The translations under genes and the position numbers were made by a program. Of a stretch of 6,338 nt of DNA, positions 5,721 to 6,338 are shown piece by piece. Location of the stretch: contig JAUWSZ010000162.1 of the NCBI GenBank assembly GCA_030609865.1, positions 1 through 6,338 of the forward strand, read 5' to 3'. Origin of the DNA: a bacterium (GTDB taxonomy: Bacteria; Desulfobacterota; DSWW01). The notes beneath the pieces were generated by a model. That model did not search any database, was not told where the DNA came from, and saw only the letters and a list, made by a program, of their open reading frames with translations. The stretch's first letter is position 1, and each line of letters begins with the position of its first letter.

Positions 5721-6232
5721 GGCGCTTCGCCCTTCAAGGTGTTCCGCAACGAGAGGAAGCTGAAGCGTACGAATCGGAGTGTCATCACCCCGAACGCGAT
5801 GGGCAAGGTCAGGAGGGATGCCCAGTGAGGGAGCCCCGGCATGATATTGCCCAGCAGGGGGTCCTGGAATTCCCTGTAGAAGACGAGAAACGTGGAATAG
5901 GTCAGCAGGCCGCAAACGATGCCGGCAAAGGTATCGCAGAGAAGGCCGGAGGCGAACTTGATCCTGCCCGGAGGCAGGAACCGCGATACGGCATCGACCG
6001 TGATGTGGTTGTGGTCCCGGGTGGCGACCATGGCCCCTGCCAGGGCAACCCAGAGCAACATTTGGCGTACGAGAGGCTCGATCCAGATCAGGCCGATGCC
6101 GAAGACATTGCGGAGCACGATCTGCAGGAAGCCCAGCAAGACCATGCCCACGAGAATCAGCATGAGGATGCCGTCTTCAACCTTCGCAAATGCCGCGAAG
6201 GGGTTCTTTGGTTTGGCCCCCACTCGTTCCAT
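5717..6232 (-). CDS. dctQ: TRAP transporter small permease subunit (DctQ family)
   Basis: This inner-membrane partner of DctM docks against it and is required for transport. It has 171 aa with four predicted membrane segments at about 20-40, 50-71, 92-118 and 137-158. The family pattern is clear in the second segment: W50, E52 and R56, then LLWVALAGAMVATRDHNHITVD (59-80), matching the usual W-x-E-x3-R...A-x-R-x3-HI-x-VD. The ATG at 6232 is preferred over a TTG at 6319 because it has a strong GGAGG Shine-Dalgarno 7 nt upstream. The alternative would add 29 residues encoded by low-complexity repeats (RARARARKTRGGGRGGG). Its TGA overlaps the dctM ATG, so the two permease genes are probably translationally coupled. 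dctP normally accompanies them and may lie beyond base 6338. Confidence 0.93.
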   Translation of the reverse strand: MERVGAKPKNPFAAFAKVEDGILMLILVGMVLLGFLQIVLRNVFGIGLIWIEPLVRQMLLWVALAGAMVATRDHNHITVDAVSRFLPPGRIKFASGLLCDTFAGIVCGLLTYSTFLVFYREFQDPLLGNIMPGLPHWASLLTLPIAFGVMTLRFVRFSFLSLRNTLKGEAP

Positions 6233-6237
6233 CGTTC

Positions 6238-6261
6238 GTCCTCCTCCTCGTCCTCCTCCTC
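6238..6261 (-). promoter_or_regulatory. Duplicated GA-rich ribosome-binding region of dctQ
   Basis: On the minus strand the 12-mer GAGGAGGAGGAC occurs twice in tandem, and the copy nearer the gene ends 5 nt before the ATG at 6232. Each copy contains GGAGG cores, so several overlapping Shine-Dalgarno registers are available. This decides the dctQ start. The duplication looks like slippage in a short purine repeat and could change length between strains. Confidence 0.6.
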
Positions 6262-6270
6262 GAGTTTTTC

Positions 6271-6288
6271 GTGCCCGTGCCCGTGCCC
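6271..6288 (-). repeat. Triple GGGCAC hexamer in the dctQ leader
   Basis: GTGCCC occurs three times in a row on the plus strand (GGGCAC on the minus strand). It is flanked by TCGTG (6269-6273) and CACGA (6292-6296), which can close a hairpin. It lies about 40 nt upstream of the dctQ ATG. A related hairpin with the 12-mer TTCGTGCCCGTG is at 1824-1849. Bases 6297-6338 show no feature I can name; a 3' end of an upstream gene there cannot be excluded. Confidence 0.5.
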
Positions 6289-6338
6289 GATCACGATGCT
6301 GGAGACGCTGTCTGCTCAAGACTGTCCAATGTTCCGAT

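Overview
The window looks like a GC-rich Gram-negative chromosome. The protein set and the style of its intergenic repeats suggest an anaerobic Desulfobacterota ('deltaproteobacterial') lineage. That placement is inference: no rRNA or other phylogenetic marker was searched. Five protein genes are supported. All of them are conserved housekeeping or transport genes rather than a new multi-gene system. The unusual content is the non-coding DNA, which is crowded with palindromic repeats.

Layout. Positions 1-83 hold a palindromic repeat with TATTAGG-type arms. Positions 144-1558 (minus strand) hold a two-gene siroheme operon: cobA (uroporphyrinogen-III C-methyltransferase), then a stand-alone precorrin-2 dehydrogenase/sirohydrochlorin ferrochelatase, joined by an ATGA overlap. 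Positions 1559-2493 are a divergent intergenic region of about 0.93 kb with no credible gene. It contains a probable cobA promoter, two palindromes that share a 55-nt core in opposite orientation, a 151-bp inverted-repeat element with a second hairpin nested in it, an orphan intrinsic-terminator-like hairpin, and repeated GAAYAGGGATAGCA motifs. argS (arginyl-tRNA synthetase) occupies 2494-4215 on the plus strand. Positions 4216-4445 lie between convergent genes and carry a second, larger copy of the TATTAGG palindrome. Positions 4446-6232 (minus strand) encode the two membrane subunits of a TRAP transporter, dctQ then dctM, also with an ATGA overlap. The periplasmic binding protein (dctP) is not in the window and may lie just beyond the right edge.

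How the genes work together. CobA and the dehydrogenase/chelatase together cover uroporphyrinogen III to siroheme, the two activities that are fused in enterobacterial CysG. Siroheme serves sulfite and nitrite reductases, and in many anaerobes it also feeds alternative haem synthesis. DctQ and DctM would form the Na+- or H+-driven permease of a TRAP importer for an organic acid or similar solute; the substrate cannot be read from these subunits. ArgS is unrelated to both operons.

The best candidates for something undescribed are the repeat families: the heptad palindromes just past gene 3' ends, and the shared-core palindromes between cobA and argS.
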